Source of the DNA: Caldicellulosiruptor acetigenus
GTDB taxonomy: Bacteria > Bacillota > Thermoanaerobacteria > Caldicellulosiruptorales > Caldicellulosiruptoraceae
NCBI RefSeq assembly: GCF_026914305.1
Contig: NZ_CP113866.1
Span: 1,863,501 to 1,927,500, forward strand
DNA length: 64,000 nucleotides
Direction of reading: 5' to 3'
This document shows, one piece after another, positions 54,871-63,624 of the stretch (the stretch's first letter is position 1; each line of letters begins with the position of its first letter). A program made the position numbers and the translations under genes. The notes beneath the pieces were generated by a model that did no database searches, was not told the origin of the DNA, and was given only the letters and a program-made list of their open reading frames with translations.

Positions 54871-57030
54871 CTATTCTGCATTTTCTTTGTCGGCAATTTC
54901 AACCTCAACAATCGAACCTATCTGAACTTTTGTTCCTGGCTGTGGATTTTGTCTTATAATCTTTCCCTTTATTCCCTTTATTTTTATGTTGAGAAGACTA
55001 TTTGAAAGTACCTTTTGTGCATCCTGTGAACTCAAGCCCACTACGTTCGGAACATCTACAGTTGTTTGAGATACTTGCTGGGTAAACAGGACTATAGTCG
55101 AACCTTCTTTTAACATAAACCCTGCCTTTGGTACCTGGTCAATTACTTTGTTACCACTACCTATGATTTTAGCGTTGAACCTGTTATTGCTGATTTCTCT
55201 TTTTGCATCTTCAATGCTCATCCCTATTGTATTTGGCACTATATATTCTTTATAGAATTCTATCTGTTTTAGCTCTTCAGCTGTGTACTGTGGCTGGATA
55301 TCTAAATATCTTAGTATATCATTTAATAAATCTCTTGCAACCGGTGCGGCTATAAGACCTCCATAATAAAGTGAAGGGTCAGGCTCATCTATAATGACAA
55401 GCACCGACACCTCGGGATTGTCGGCCGGTGCAAACCCTCCAAACGACGCTATATACTTTTTAGAGGTTTTGTCGTATTTTTGCGAAGTTCCTGTTTTCCC
55501 TGCAACTTTATAGCCCAGAAGATAAGCATTGTGCCCTGTTCCATTTGTCACAACAGACTGAAGTATGGTCTTGAGCCTTCGCGCAACATCTTGGTCTAAA
55601 ACTCTTCTTTTTAGTGGTGTGTCAAAAGATTTAATCAGCTTCTTATCCTTATCGTAGATAGCCTTTACAACATGAGGTTGGACCCACACACCGTCGTTTG
55701 CAACTGCATTTATCATGCTAATAACCTGAATAGGTGTTGCTGAAATTCCCTGGCCAAAAGAAATTGTTGCAAGTTCAACAGGCCCAACTTTACTCAGTGG
55801 CTGAACAATCCCTTTTGCCTCACCGGGAAGGTCTATACCTGTTTTTTGCCCAAATCCAAAAAGGTTTATATATTTATAAAGTTTTTCTTTCCCAAGCCTC
55901 TGACCTACCTCTATGAACACAGGATTACATGAATTTTGAACACCCTCAACAAAGTTTTCGCTACCATGCGGGTTGTAATACCTCCAGCACTTTAATATTG
56001 CATTTGCAACCTTAACATATCCCCTGCAATAAAACTGGGAATTCTCATTTACAACCCCTTCTTCAAGACCTGCAGCTGCAGTGACTATCTTAAATGTCGA
56101 CCCGGGCTCGTATGTGTCTGTCAGTGCTCTGTTTCTCCACATTGATTGGACTATTTTGTTTTTCTCTGCTTGAGAAAGCTTATCAAAATCAGGAAACCTA
56201 TCTTTGTATATGAGCTCAAATGGTTTATTTGGGTCAAAATCAGGTTTTGATGTCATGGCTAAAATCTCGCCTGTTTTGACCTTTTCAACAATTATGGTCA
56301 CGCTTTTTGCTTTGTTATCATAAAGCGCTTTTTGTGCATACTTTTCAGCAAAATGTTGAATTGTCTCATCAATTGTAAGCATTAGGTCATATCCATCAAT
56401 AGGTTTTTTAAAAAACTCTTCTGAAAATGGAGCAGCTCTGCCACTTGCGTCAGTCTGGGCTGAAATGGCACCGGGCTTGCCGCGAAGATACTTGTCATAA
56501 TAAAGTTCAAGCCCAGAAAGTCCCTGGTCGTCAATCCCCGTAAAACCAAGAACCTGAGCCAGAAAATTGCCGTTTGGGTACACCCTTTTTGTGCCGCCCG
56601 TCAAGTAAATCCCTGGCAGAGCATATTTTCTTATTCTATCTGCCTTTTCTTTGTCAATATTGCGTGCTATGTAAATGTCTGAAACTCCTTTTGTATTGAG
56701 CTTATTCAAAATCTTTTGATAGTCCATCTGCAAAATACCAGACAGCACTTTAGCTGTCCATTCTTTGTCTTTAATCTGATTCAAAGATGTAACAACTGTC
56801 TCAGCTGTAATTGACATTGCCAAAATCTTGCCGTTTCTGTCTACAATGCTTCCTCTTTTAGGTGCGACAAGTCTCTCCCGCGTCCATTGGGAAAAAGCTC
56901 TTTTCTTGAGCTCTTCGCCTTTAATTAGCTGAAGATAAAAAAGTCGTCCCACCAGCAATACAAAGCTTAAAAAAAATACTGCCATTACAAAAAGGATTCT
57001 TTTTTTTATCTTTATAGACGCTTCTTTCAA
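54871..57030 (-). CDS. spoVD: Class B penicillin-binding protein SpoVD/FtsI with two PASTA domains
   Basis: A 719-residue transpeptidase: one N-terminal transmembrane helix (about 10-32), the PBP dimerisation domain (RGSIVDRNGKILAMS), the transpeptidase domain with the catalytic Ser in GSTFKIVTAA, SxN in NSCNPVF and KTGTSQK, then two PASTA domains (about 590-655 and 658-715, for example VDVPNVVGLSSQDAQKVL). The PASTA tail marks the SpoVD-like group. It may be the main septal PBP, a sporulation PBP, or both. It starts at a TTG (57030) after GGAGG and partners with the SEDS protein encoded downstream. Confidence 0.95.
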   Translation of the reverse strand: MKEASIKIKKRILFVMAVFFLSFVLLVGRLFYLQLIKGEELKKRAFSQWTRERLVAPKRGSIVDRNGKILAMSITAETVVTSLNQIKDKEWTAKVLSGILQMDYQKILNKLNTKGVSDIYIARNIDKEKADRIRKYALPGIYLTGGTKRVYPNGNFLAQVLGFTGIDDQGLSGLELYYDKYLRGKPGAISAQTDASGRAAPFSEEFFKKPIDGYDLMLTIDETIQHFAEKYAQKALYDNKAKSVTIIVEKVKTGEILAMTSKPDFDPNKPFELIYKDRFPDFDKLSQAEKNKIVQSMWRNRALTDTYEPGSTFKIVTAAAGLEEGVVNENSQFYCRGYVKVANAILKCWRYYNPHGSENFVEGVQNSCNPVFIEVGQRLGKEKLYKYINLFGFGQKTGIDLPGEAKGIVQPLSKVGPVELATISFGQGISATPIQVISMINAVANDGVWVQPHVVKAIYDKDKKLIKSFDTPLKRRVLDQDVARRLKTILQSVVTNGTGHNAYLLGYKVAGKTGTSQKYDKTSKKYIASFGGFAPADNPEVSVLVIIDEPDPSLYYGGLIAAPVARDLLNDILRYLDIQPQYTAEELKQIEFYKEYIVPNTIGMSIEDAKREISNNRFNAKIIGSGNKVIDQVPKAGFMLKEGSTIVLFTQQVSQTTVDVPNVVGLSSQDAQKVLSNSLLNIKIKGIKGKIIRQNPQPGTKVQIGSIVEVEIADKENAE

Positions 57031-57067
57031 GTCTTATTTCCTCCAGCTTCTTGGGTCTTAAAAAAAT

Positions 57068-57568
57068 TTAAAAGATTTTCTTAATAAAGTTTATTATCAA
57101 AGACACTTTATTATTATAATTCGATTCTTCTTCTTTTGCGACCTTTTGATTCTTTTTTTCAGATGAAGGGACAGTTACATAAATAACCTGCGAAAAGTCA
57201 GGATATGTCATTGAATATTTTTGCTGCGCAATCCTTTCTATCTCAGATAGAGTAAGCTTGCCATCTATCTCAAGCTTTAACTGTTTGTTGATATCAGTTT
57301 GCAATTTAAGTTCATTCTGAAGCTGAGCAAGTTTTGCCCTCTCATGAGTAATATTCACATACCCGCACATAATAATTATTGACATACTGCAAAACATGCA
57401 AACAAACAATATATTCCTCAAGAACCTTACTCTTTCAATCTTTTTTTGTCTTAATATTTGCTTTCTTATCTGATTTTTTCTGGCAATCTCCTGTTCAATC
57501 TCTTCTCTTTCTGCCTGATAACCTTCCCAGTAATCCTCGCTGTAAATTGCTGAACTTGTTCTTGGCAT
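57068..57568 (-). CDS. ftsL: FtsL-like cell division protein
   Basis: A 166-residue bitopic protein: a long charged cytoplasmic N-terminus (about 1-48, rich in E, R and K), a transmembrane helix (about 50-70), a coiled coil (about 72-105, ERAKLAQLQNELKLQTDINKQL) and a short C-terminal tail. Sequence conservation is weak in this family. The call rests on this topology and the position between rsmH and the class B PBP gene, where ftsL is normally found. The ATG follows AAAGGAGG. Confidence 0.85.
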   Translation of the reverse strand: MPRTSSAIYSEDYWEGYQAEREEIEQEIARKNQIRKQILRQKKIERVRFLRNILFVCMFCSMSIIIMCGYVNITHERAKLAQLQNELKLQTDINKQLKLEIDGKLTLSEIERIAQQKYSMTYPDFSQVIYVTVPSSEKKNQKVAKEEESNYNNKVSLIINFIKKIF

Positions 57569-57590
57569 CTTAAAAAACCTCCTTTATATT

Positions 57591-58514
57591 TCAAACCTTT
57601 TGGGCAACTCTCAGCTTTGCACTGTGACTTCTTTTGTTTCTTTCAATCTCCTCTTTAGAAGGTACTATTGGCTTTTTTGTTATAATCTCAAGTTCTTTTT
57701 TCTTGCCACATCTACAGACAGGAATATCTTTTGGACAAATACATTCAAGAGAATGAAATTTGAAAAATTCTTTTACTATTCTATCTTCAAGAGAGTGAAA
57801 AGAAATTGCGCATATCCTCCCACCAGATTTTAAAAACCTCAAACTCTTTTCAAGCGCAATCTTTATTTCATCAAGCTCTCTGTTTACCTCTATTCGGATA
57901 GCCTGGAATGTCCTTTGTGCAGGATGTGAACCATCTTTTGGTTTCGGTACTACAGAAGAAATCAAGCTGCTTAGCTCCGTTGTGGTTTCAATAGGCTTAT
58001 TTCTTCTTCTTTCTACAATAGCTTTTGCAATCCTTCTTGCAAATCTCTCTTCACCGTACTCTCTAATTATCCTCTCCAAATCTTCCTGGGAATAGAAATT
58101 GATAACATCATATGCTGTAAGCTTTGATGTTGTATCCATCCTCATATCCAAAAATGCTTCCTTGCTGTACGAAAAACCTCTCTCTTGCTTGTCAAGCTGC
58201 AAAGAAGAAACTCCAAAGTCGAAAAGTATTCCATCTATCTTTTCAATCCCCAAACTTTCAAGTACCTCATCCACTTTTGAAAACGAAGAGTGCACAATTT
58301 TTATATTCTTATACCCTTCCAACCTTCTTTTACCAAGCTCGATGGCTTCTAAGTCCTTGTCAATAGCAACAAGAAAACCCTTGTTAGAAAGCTTCTCAAG
58401 TATTCTTTTTGAATGTCCACCAAGACCAAACGTAGCATCAACATAAATTCCATCCGGATTTGTAATCAAAAAAGATACAGACTCTTCAAGTAGTACTGGT
58501 ATATGCTCAAACAT
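57591..58514 (-). CDS. rsmH: 16S rRNA (cytosine-1402-N4)-methyltransferase
   Basis: About 307 residues. HIPVLLEESVSFL, VDATFGLGGHSKRIL (SAM-binding), DGILFDFGVSSLQLD, the RTFQAIRIEVNRELD block and CAISFHSLEDRIVKEFF are all diagnostic of MraW/RsmH. It methylates C1402 in the ribosomal P site. The frame includes a TTG codon directly before the ATG at 58514, which follows GGGGAAA. It is the second gene of the cluster. Confidence 0.98.
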   Translation of the reverse strand: MFEHIPVLLEESVSFLITNPDGIYVDATFGLGGHSKRILEKLSNKGFLVAIDKDLEAIELGKRRLEGYKNIKIVHSSFSKVDEVLESLGIEKIDGILFDFGVSSLQLDKQERGFSYSKEAFLDMRMDTTSKLTAYDVINFYSQEDLERIIREYGEERFARRIAKAIVERRRNKPIETTTELSSLISSVVPKPKDGSHPAQRTFQAIRIEVNRELDEIKIALEKSLRFLKSGGRICAISFHSLEDRIVKEFFKFHSLECICPKDIPVCRCGKKKELEIITKKPIVPSKEEIERNKRSHSAKLRVAQKV

Positions 58515-58541
58515 CAAAATTTCCCCTGCTCCTTCTAAAAC

Positions 58542-58973
58542 TTATATGCCCAGTTCCTCCATTTTTTGTGCTATTCTGTCAACCGAAAGGTTCTCATTGG
58601 TCATCTCTTTGAGCCAGTTATCCTCGCTCCATATTTCAATTCTTGTCATGACACCAATTATAAATACCTCTTTTTGAATACCTGCATATTCTCTGAGGTT
58701 CTGCGGAATGAGGACTCTTCCCTGCTTGTCTACCTCGCATTCACACGCCCCCGCAAAGAAAAATCTTAAAAATGTTCGCACCTCTTTGCTTGTAAGTGGA
58801 AGTTTCTTGAGTTTTTCCTCAAGTACAGCCCACTCTTTCAAAGAATATCCAAAAAGACAGTTGTCAAGTCCTTTTGTAAGTATAAATCTCTCTCCAAGCT
58901 CTTCTCTGAATTTAGAAGGAAGAATTATTCTACCTTTGCTATCCACCACATGTTTGTATTCTCCTATTAACAT
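58542..58973 (-). CDS. mraZ: Transcriptional regulator MraZ
   Basis: A 143-residue protein with two SpoVT/AbrB-like domains. [24 protein letters not shown] and the second copy [22 protein letters not shown] each carry the DxxGR motif. MraZ is a ring-shaped DNA-binding regulator of the division and cell wall cluster that it heads. Three AAAGTGG repeats directly before the ATG are the expected binding sites, so autoregulation is likely. Confidence 0.97.
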   Translation of the reverse strand: MLIGEYKHVVDSKGRIILPSKFREELGERFILTKGLDNCLFGYSLKEWAVLEEKLKKLPLTSKEVRTFLRFFFAGACECEVDKQGRVLIPQNLREYAGIQKEVFIIGVMTRIEIWSEDNWLKEMTNENLSVDRIAQKMEELGI

Positions 58974-58977
58974 TCAA

Positions 58978-59004
58978 CCACTTTACTCCACTTTGAACCA
59001 CTTT
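58978..59004 (-). promoter_or_regulatory. Three AAAGTGG direct repeats: MraZ operator
   Basis: On the minus strand AAAGTGG occurs at 59004-58998, 58994-58988 and 58984-58978, an exact 10-bp period, between the -10 box and the mraZ ATG. Repeats of AAAGTG-type sequence with this spacing are known MraZ-binding sites in mollicutes and relatives. Confidence 0.85.
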
Positions 59005-59012
59005 ATAAAAAT

Positions 59013-59041
59013 ATTCTATACCAACTTGAAAAATCCTTCAA
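59013..59041 (-). promoter_or_regulatory. Promoter of the mraZ-led division and cell wall cluster
   Basis: Minus-strand TTGAAG (59041-59036), a 17-base spacer and TAGAAT (59018-59013). It abuts the MraZ repeats and lies directly after the terminator of the Spo0E-like gene. Confidence 0.6.
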
Positions 59042-59046
59042 CAAAT

Positions 59047-59087
59047 GAAAAAAAAAATAGGGCAGATTTTTATCTGCCCTATTTTTA
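59047..59087. terminator. Terminator after the Spo0E-like gene
   Basis: ATAGGGCAGAT (59057-59067) and ATCTGCCCTAT (59072-59082) form a perfect 11-bp stem with a tetraloop-size loop, followed on the minus strand by a run of ten T. A T-run is present on the plus side as well. Confidence 0.92.
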
Positions 59088-59157
59088 TATCTTAAAAGCT
59101 CTTTCTGTGTTGTGTCTTGCCCCCCGCTATCAGGTCCTTTTTTGTTCAATAAAAATT

Positions 59158-59337
59158 TTACACATTCCCTTCTTTTTTGATGAGCTTCTTGAGCATCATT
59201 TCGTTCTTTTCTTTGTAATAATCCAAAATAAGCTTGTCCAGCTCTGTACTGACATGATATATTGAGTCATAGTCAGCATTGCTGTTAATCAGTTCATCCA
59301 ACTTCTCTCTCAGCTTCATTATCTTTTCTGTTATCAT
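59158..59337 (-). CDS. Spo0E-like sporulation regulatory protein, 59 residues
   Basis: A small gene read from an ATG at 59337 to a TAA at 59160-59158. The protein begins MITEKIMKLREKLDELI and contains HVSTELDKLILDYYKEK. Spo0E-family aspartyl phosphatases are small helical hairpins with an SQELD-type motif followed by LI..YY; here the motif reads STELD. In Bacillus such proteins dephosphorylate Spo0A-P and delay sporulation. Support includes a GGTGGGAAT ribosome-binding site, a perfect consensus promoter 17+ bases upstream and a strong terminator downstream, so it is a single-gene unit between lgt and mraZ. Family assignment rests on the motif and size; the catalytic role is inferred. Confidence 0.82.
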   Translation of the reverse strand: MITEKIMKLREKLDELINSNADYDSIYHVSTELDKLILDYYKEKNEMMLKKLIKKEGNV

Positions 59338-59368
59338 ATTCCCACCATCTTACAAAGATTGTATTTTA

Positions 59369-59397
59369 ATTATAAACCCAAACGCGTATTTTGTCAA
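59369..59397 (-). promoter_or_regulatory. Perfect-consensus promoter of the Spo0E-like gene
   Basis: Minus-strand TTGACA (59397-59392), a 17-base spacer and TATAAT (59374-59369) match the sigma-A consensus exactly. Predicted leader is about 25 bases. Confidence 0.82.
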
Positions 59398-59434
59398 CAA
59401 AAATACTCTAAAAATACATTGTACTATTTTTTTG

Positions 59435-60238
59435 CTATATTTTGTCGAAAAATGACCTTTTGTTCACTACCACAATCGCACTTCCTACAACAATGCACAA
59501 AACTGCAACAATCTGAGAGACTCTAAAATTTCCTATCATTAAACTGTCTGTCCTCAAGGCTTCTATAAAGAACCTGCCTATAGAATAAAATATCAAATAA
59601 AACCCTAAAATATCCCCCTCTTTCTTTTTGTACTTTCTTAAGAATATCAAAAGCAAAAAGACAAAAAAATCCCATAGAGATTCATACAAAAATGTTGGAT
59701 GAACCTCTATTCTTCTTCCCGCCTCACTGCTATAAATTTGCATACGCCAGGGAAGACTTGTCTCATAGCCGTAAGCTTCCCTGTTTGCAAAGTTACCCCA
59801 TCTTCCTATTGCCTGCCCCAATATCAGACCGTGAACACCCACATCACATATTTTAAAAAAATTTATCTTTTTTACCCTACAATAAATGTATGTGCTCAAA
59901 AGTGCACCTATCAAAGCTCCATATATCGCAATTCCACCCTGGCGAATGGCAAAAATACTTAGAATATTGTCCTTGAACTCTTCAAAATTAAAAATCACAT
60001 AATAAGCCCTTGCAAAGATTATTGCAACAGGTGTTGCAATTATTGCAATGTCAAGCAAAACCTCTGGGCTTACATCTTCTTTTTTAGCAAAATATGTGCT
60101 TGCAAGAAAACCACATAAAAAACCAATTGCAATTATAATCCCGTACCATCTAACCTCAAGTCCAAAAATCTCAAATGCAACTGGACTAAAATCAAACCTC
60201 AAGCCAAGACCTGGAAAGACTATGCTATTATCTATCAT
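59435..60238 (-). CDS. lgt: Prolipoprotein diacylglyceryl transferase
   Basis: A 267-residue membrane enzyme with about seven helices. The Lgt signature GRWGNFANREAYG, the early EVRWYGIIIAIGFL, RQGGIAIYGALIGAL and HPTFLYESLW are present. It moves diacylglycerol from phosphatidylglycerol to the lipobox Cys of prelipoproteins. The ATG follows a GGAG site. It lies 26 bases downstream of the two M16 peptidase genes and may be co-transcribed with them. Confidence 0.97.
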   Translation of the reverse strand: MIDNSIVFPGLGLRFDFSPVAFEIFGLEVRWYGIIIAIGFLCGFLASTYFAKKEDVSPEVLLDIAIIATPVAIIFARAYYVIFNFEEFKDNILSIFAIRQGGIAIYGALIGALLSTYIYCRVKKINFFKICDVGVHGLILGQAIGRWGNFANREAYGYETSLPWRMQIYSSEAGRRIEVHPTFLYESLWDFFVFLLLIFLRKYKKKEGDILGFYLIFYSIGRFFIEALRTDSLMIGNFRVSQIVAVLCIVVGSAIVVVNKRSFFDKI

Positions 60239-60264
60239 TGTTTTTACTCCATACTTTTATTTCT

Positions 60265-61545
60265 TCAACCTGCCGGCCATACAATTGAAATACAACTTTT
60301 GCTTTCATCAAAAAATTCTTTTAGCCTTTTTTCGCACATCTCAAATGACACAGAAGATATTTCTTTGACATACTCAAAAATATTTACTCCTTTGAAATAG
60401 CTGTATATAAACTCAACAGAGAGTTTTTCAGGATTGTCAAACTTTCTCAAGTGGCTTCCCAGCACAACCTTTTTTGCCCTTTCAAACTCTGCCCTGTCAA
60501 TTCCTTTTTTCTTGACATCTTCAATGTGCTCAATTATTCTTCTGTAAACCTCTTCTGGGTCTTTGCTCTCACCGCCAATCATAAAAAACGAATATTCAGG
60601 CTCACAGTTGTACTCAAACCCAAAGTTTTGATTGATAAGCCCTTCTTTATATAGGTTTTCGTAAAAATCTGTTGACTTTCCAAACAGCATCTCAGCCACT
60701 ATCTGTGTTTGAATATCCTTCATTATCATCTCATACGGTGGAAGGTCATTTTGATTGTCTTTAAAGCCTATATAGAAGATTGGCACTGCCACTGAAAGCC
60801 TTGCCTCTATCTTTTTTTGATTTACTTCTTCGGGCTCATCAGGATAAATCCTTTCTATCAGGCTTTGATATTCTTTTGTCTTTTCCATCCTCTCAATTGT
60901 ATCAAAAACTTTTTGGGGGTCCACATCACCGCATACAACAATTATCATATTGCTTGGATGATAGAATGTATTATAACACAAATACAAATCCTCTTTTGTA
61001 ATCTTTTGAATACTCTCTAATGTTCCTGCAATGTCAATTTTCACAGGATTGTTTACATAAAGCGCGTTTAAAAGATTAAAATAGACCCTCCAGTTTGGAT
61101 TGTCTTGATACATTCTAATCTCTTGGCCAATTATTCCCTTTTCTTTCTCAACATTCTGGTCAGTAAAATATGGATTTTGTACAAAATCTAACAAAATCTC
61201 AAAATTTTCATAAAAGTTTTGGGTTGATATAAAATAGTAGACTGTTTCTTTGAATGATGTAAATGCATTTGCCATTGCACCGAACTTTGCAAACCTGTCA
61301 AACACATTTCCTTCTTCTTCCTCAAACAACTTGTGTTCTAAAAAATGTGCAATGCCATCTGGAACCTCAACAACTTCTTTTGTCTTTGGATGAACAAATT
61401 TGCTATCAACAGAACCATATTTTGTTGCAAACCCTGCAAATGCTTTGCTAAAGTTTTTCTTTTTTATTACAAAGGCTTTTAGCCCGTTTGAATACGAATT
61501 TATATAAACCTCTTCGTGAAGAACATCATCATAAATCCTTTCCAT
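60265..61545 (-). CDS. M16-family zinc peptidase (YmfH-like, catalytic partner)
   Basis: About 426 residues. The inverted zinc motif HxxEH is intact as HFLEHK (residues about 70-74 of the long frame), with a downstream Glu in the EKGIIGQEI region as third ligand. The C-terminal half is the second M16 domain. In Bacillus a YmfH-like active and a YmfF-like inactive protein are encoded side by side, as here. The substrate is unknown. The frame opens at 61557; the ATG at 61545 follows GAGGTG. It overlaps the end of the upstream M16 gene. Confidence 0.9.
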   Translation of the reverse strand: MERIYDDVLHEEVYINSYSNGLKAFVIKKKNFSKAFAGFATKYGSVDSKFVHPKTKEVVEVPDGIAHFLEHKLFEEEEGNVFDRFAKFGAMANAFTSFKETVYYFISTQNFYENFEILLDFVQNPYFTDQNVEKEKGIIGQEIRMYQDNPNWRVYFNLLNALYVNNPVKIDIAGTLESIQKITKEDLYLCYNTFYHPSNMIIVVCGDVDPQKVFDTIERMEKTKEYQSLIERIYPDEPEEVNQKKIEARLSVAVPIFYIGFKDNQNDLPPYEMIMKDIQTQIVAEMLFGKSTDFYENLYKEGLINQNFGFEYNCEPEYSFFMIGGESKDPEEVYRRIIEHIEDVKKKGIDRAEFERAKKVVLGSHLRKFDNPEKLSVEFIYSYFKGVNIFEYVKEISSVSFEMCEKRLKEFFDESKSCISIVWPAG

Positions 61546-62803
61546 CTTTAGCAACACCTCTGTTTTTCAAAAAATATACAGTATCAAGCTCAAATCCACC
61601 TGCTATTCTTTTTATATCCTCTATATTCACATTTTTGAGCTTTTCAAATACTTTCTTTGGCTCCATTATTTGTCCAACCAATGCCTGATTTAAATAAAAA
61701 CTCAGAAGGTCTTTTGGACTGTCATATATAGCCATCAAGGCTGTTTTATAATAGTTTATTGCACTTTCATATTCGATATCATCAATCTTCCCATTTTTGA
61801 TATCCTCTATCTGCTGCAAAATCAAATTCAAAGTCTTTTCGTAGTTTTCAATCTCAATTCCAGAGCTAATAATCATTACAGATTTGAACCTGTCAATCCT
61901 TGAAAATACGTAGTAGCACAAAGAAGCTTTTTCACGAACATTTTCAAAAAGCTTTGATTTTGGGGATGCTCCTAAAATACCATTGAGCATCAAAAGCTTG
62001 TAATAATCCTCAGATGTCACATCCACATTTGTTCTTATCCCAAGGGCAATTTTGCCCTGATTTACCTCCATTTCTTCTGTTACATATCTTGTTTTTTCAA
62101 ATGGAATGTTTATAGAAAAATCATTGTGTACACTCTCTCTTTTTTCATCTCCAAAAACCTCTAATGCTTTTGAAACTGCCCATTCTTTATCATAGTCACC
62201 ATAGACAAACACGTACATAGGCTTTTTGGTAACAACCTCTTGGTACTGTGAAAATAGTTTTTCTTTTGTGATGGTATGCAAGTCATTAACATTTCCTTTT
62301 TCATAAAGAGCATAGTTTTGCCCCTCAAACATAATCTCTATACACCTGTCAATTGCATATTGGACCTTGTCGTTTATCCTGCTTTCAATCTCCTGTTTTA
62401 GATTGTTCTTCTCTTGCAAGATAGCATCTTCTTCAAAGCCACCACCATATTTTATTGGACCATATATGATATCATACAAAAACTGTAGTGCTTTGGTGTA
62501 AAGGTTTTCCCCTGCAAATCTATCGTTTAAAAAGCTTATTGCAAATGAAATTGCCTGCAGGTCACCCTTTTTATCCACATCAATGCTCAAAGATGCACCA
62601 TACATATTGTCCAAAAATCTATTTATTTCTTTCATATCCTTGTACTTGTTGTTTCCTCTTATTAAAACCATCGGAAATAGAGCATTTAATGTATTTTTCT
62701 CCCTTTCAAGCTTGTCTATAAAGGTAACCGCAATTCTATTTATTTTGAACCTGTCATCACAAAACGCCATATAAAAATTGTTGTTTTTCTCTTTCTTTTG
62801 CAT
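61529..62803 (-). CDS. M16-family peptidase-like protein (YmfF-like, no zinc motif)
   Basis: A 424-residue M16-fold protein. No HxxEH motif is present where the active partner has HFLEH; the region reads NALFPMVLIRGNNKYKDMKEI instead. This fits the non-catalytic half of a two-protein M16 enzyme. Typical M16 C-domain segments (NQGKIALGIRTNV, YYKLLMLNGILGASPKSKLFENVREKASLCYYV) are seen. The ATG follows AGGAGATGG. Its stop lies 17 bases inside the start of the catalytic partner gene, consistent with coupled translation. Confidence 0.87.
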   Translation of the reverse strand: MQKKEKNNNFYMAFCDDRFKINRIAVTFIDKLEREKNTLNALFPMVLIRGNNKYKDMKEINRFLDNMYGASLSIDVDKKGDLQAISFAISFLNDRFAGENLYTKALQFLYDIIYGPIKYGGGFEEDAILQEKNNLKQEIESRINDKVQYAIDRCIEIMFEGQNYALYEKGNVNDLHTITKEKLFSQYQEVVTKKPMYVFVYGDYDKEWAVSKALEVFGDEKRESVHNDFSINIPFEKTRYVTEEMEVNQGKIALGIRTNVDVTSEDYYKLLMLNGILGASPKSKLFENVREKASLCYYVFSRIDRFKSVMIISSGIEIENYEKTLNLILQQIEDIKNGKIDDIEYESAINYYKTALMAIYDSPKDLLSFYLNQALVGQIMEPKKVFEKLKNVNIEDIKRIAGGFELDTVYFLKNRGVAKDGKDL

Positions 62804-62897
62804 CTTACCATCTCCTCAAAAGACTACTTGTTAAAAACTCATTTTCTCAATTTTATTTTACCCTTTTTTTGCAAATCCATCAACAAATTTGCCATCT

Positions 62898-63299
62898 TCA
62901 GAGTTCAGAAGATATTATCTCTTCAAATTTTAAAAGTAACTTTCTAAATAACTCTACGTACTCAAATTTAATGTTTTGATAAATCTTCTGAGCCATTTTT
63001 TGGTTATATAAATGTGAAGTCATATTTCTATCCGAAAGCATTTTAAGCCACTTGTCACCGTCTTCTATAATGCCGTTTTGATATGCATACTTTATAACGC
63101 CCCGTGGATTGTTAATCTCTAAACCAGTATACTTCAAATATTCCCTCATTAACTTCCACGAAAGTTCAAAGACAAATTCAAACCTCTGGATTGCCCCATC
63201 CATAATGATGTCCTTGTCTGGCTCTATACTTATACCTTCTTCCAACCTTTTTAGAGCATTCTTAAAATCTTCAAACTTCTCTACTATTCTCTCTTTCAT
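62898..63299 (-). CDS. HepT-like HEPN toxin candidate (nucleotidyltransferase substrate-binding family)
   Basis: A 133-residue all-helical protein of the HI0074 type: AIQRFEFVFELSWKLMREYLKYTGLEINNPRGVIKYAYQNGII. It carries RNMTSHLY, which fits the RX4HXY motif of HepT-type HEPN RNases; the Tyr of that motif is AMPylated by the partner antitoxin in studied examples. It overlaps the upstream MNT gene by 29 bases. A toxin role is inferred from motifs and pairing; older annotation calls this family a nucleotidyltransferase substrate-binding protein. Confidence 0.86.
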   Translation of the reverse strand: MKERIVEKFEDFKNALKRLEEGISIEPDKDIIMDGAIQRFEFVFELSWKLMREYLKYTGLEINNPRGVIKYAYQNGIIEDGDKWLKMLSDRNMTSHLYNQKMAQKIYQNIKFEYVELFRKLLLKFEEIISSEL

Positions 63300-63612
63300 A
63301 TATAACTACTCCTTCTTTTATAATACTGTCTTTGAGACTTTCTTTTGTAATACTACTGAACACAACAATATCAAACAATAATATTGTATCAACTTCTTCT
63401 AATTCATCCTCAATTCTGTAAATCAGGTTTTCACCATCATCTTCAAGCCAAATACATATATCTACGTCAGAAGTTTTCTTGTGGTCTCCCCTTGCCCTTG
63501 AACCAAATATACAAACCTTTTTAACTTGCTTATATTTTTTAAAAATTTCGATAATCTTATCCAAGATGTCTTTCTCAATCCCAAACTTTTTGGTTTCCAC
63601 TTTTATTCTCAC
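63271..63612 (-). CDS. MntA-like minimal nucleotidyltransferase, antitoxin candidate
   Basis: A 113-residue DNA polymerase beta-type nucleotidyltransferase. The active-site motif GSRARGDHKKTSDVD fits GSX10DXD exactly, and a later Asp lies in ILLFDIVVF. In HepT/MntA pairs this protein adds AMP groups to the HEPN toxin. The start is a GTG, either at 63612 or, with better spacing after AAGGTG, at 63600. It lies directly downstream of the gatB terminator and overlaps the HEPN gene. Confidence 0.87.
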   Translation of the reverse strand: MRIKVETKKFGIEKDILDKIIEIFKKYKQVKKVCIFGSRARGDHKKTSDVDICIWLEDDGENLIYRIEDELEEVDTILLFDIVVFSSITKESLKDSIIKEGVVIYERENSREV

Positions 63613-63624
63613 CTTTTCAAAAAA

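Noticed and set aside
62880-62930. Inverted repeat around the HEPN gene stop as a terminator
   Set aside because: The stem is short and interrupted and no T-run follows on the minus strand.
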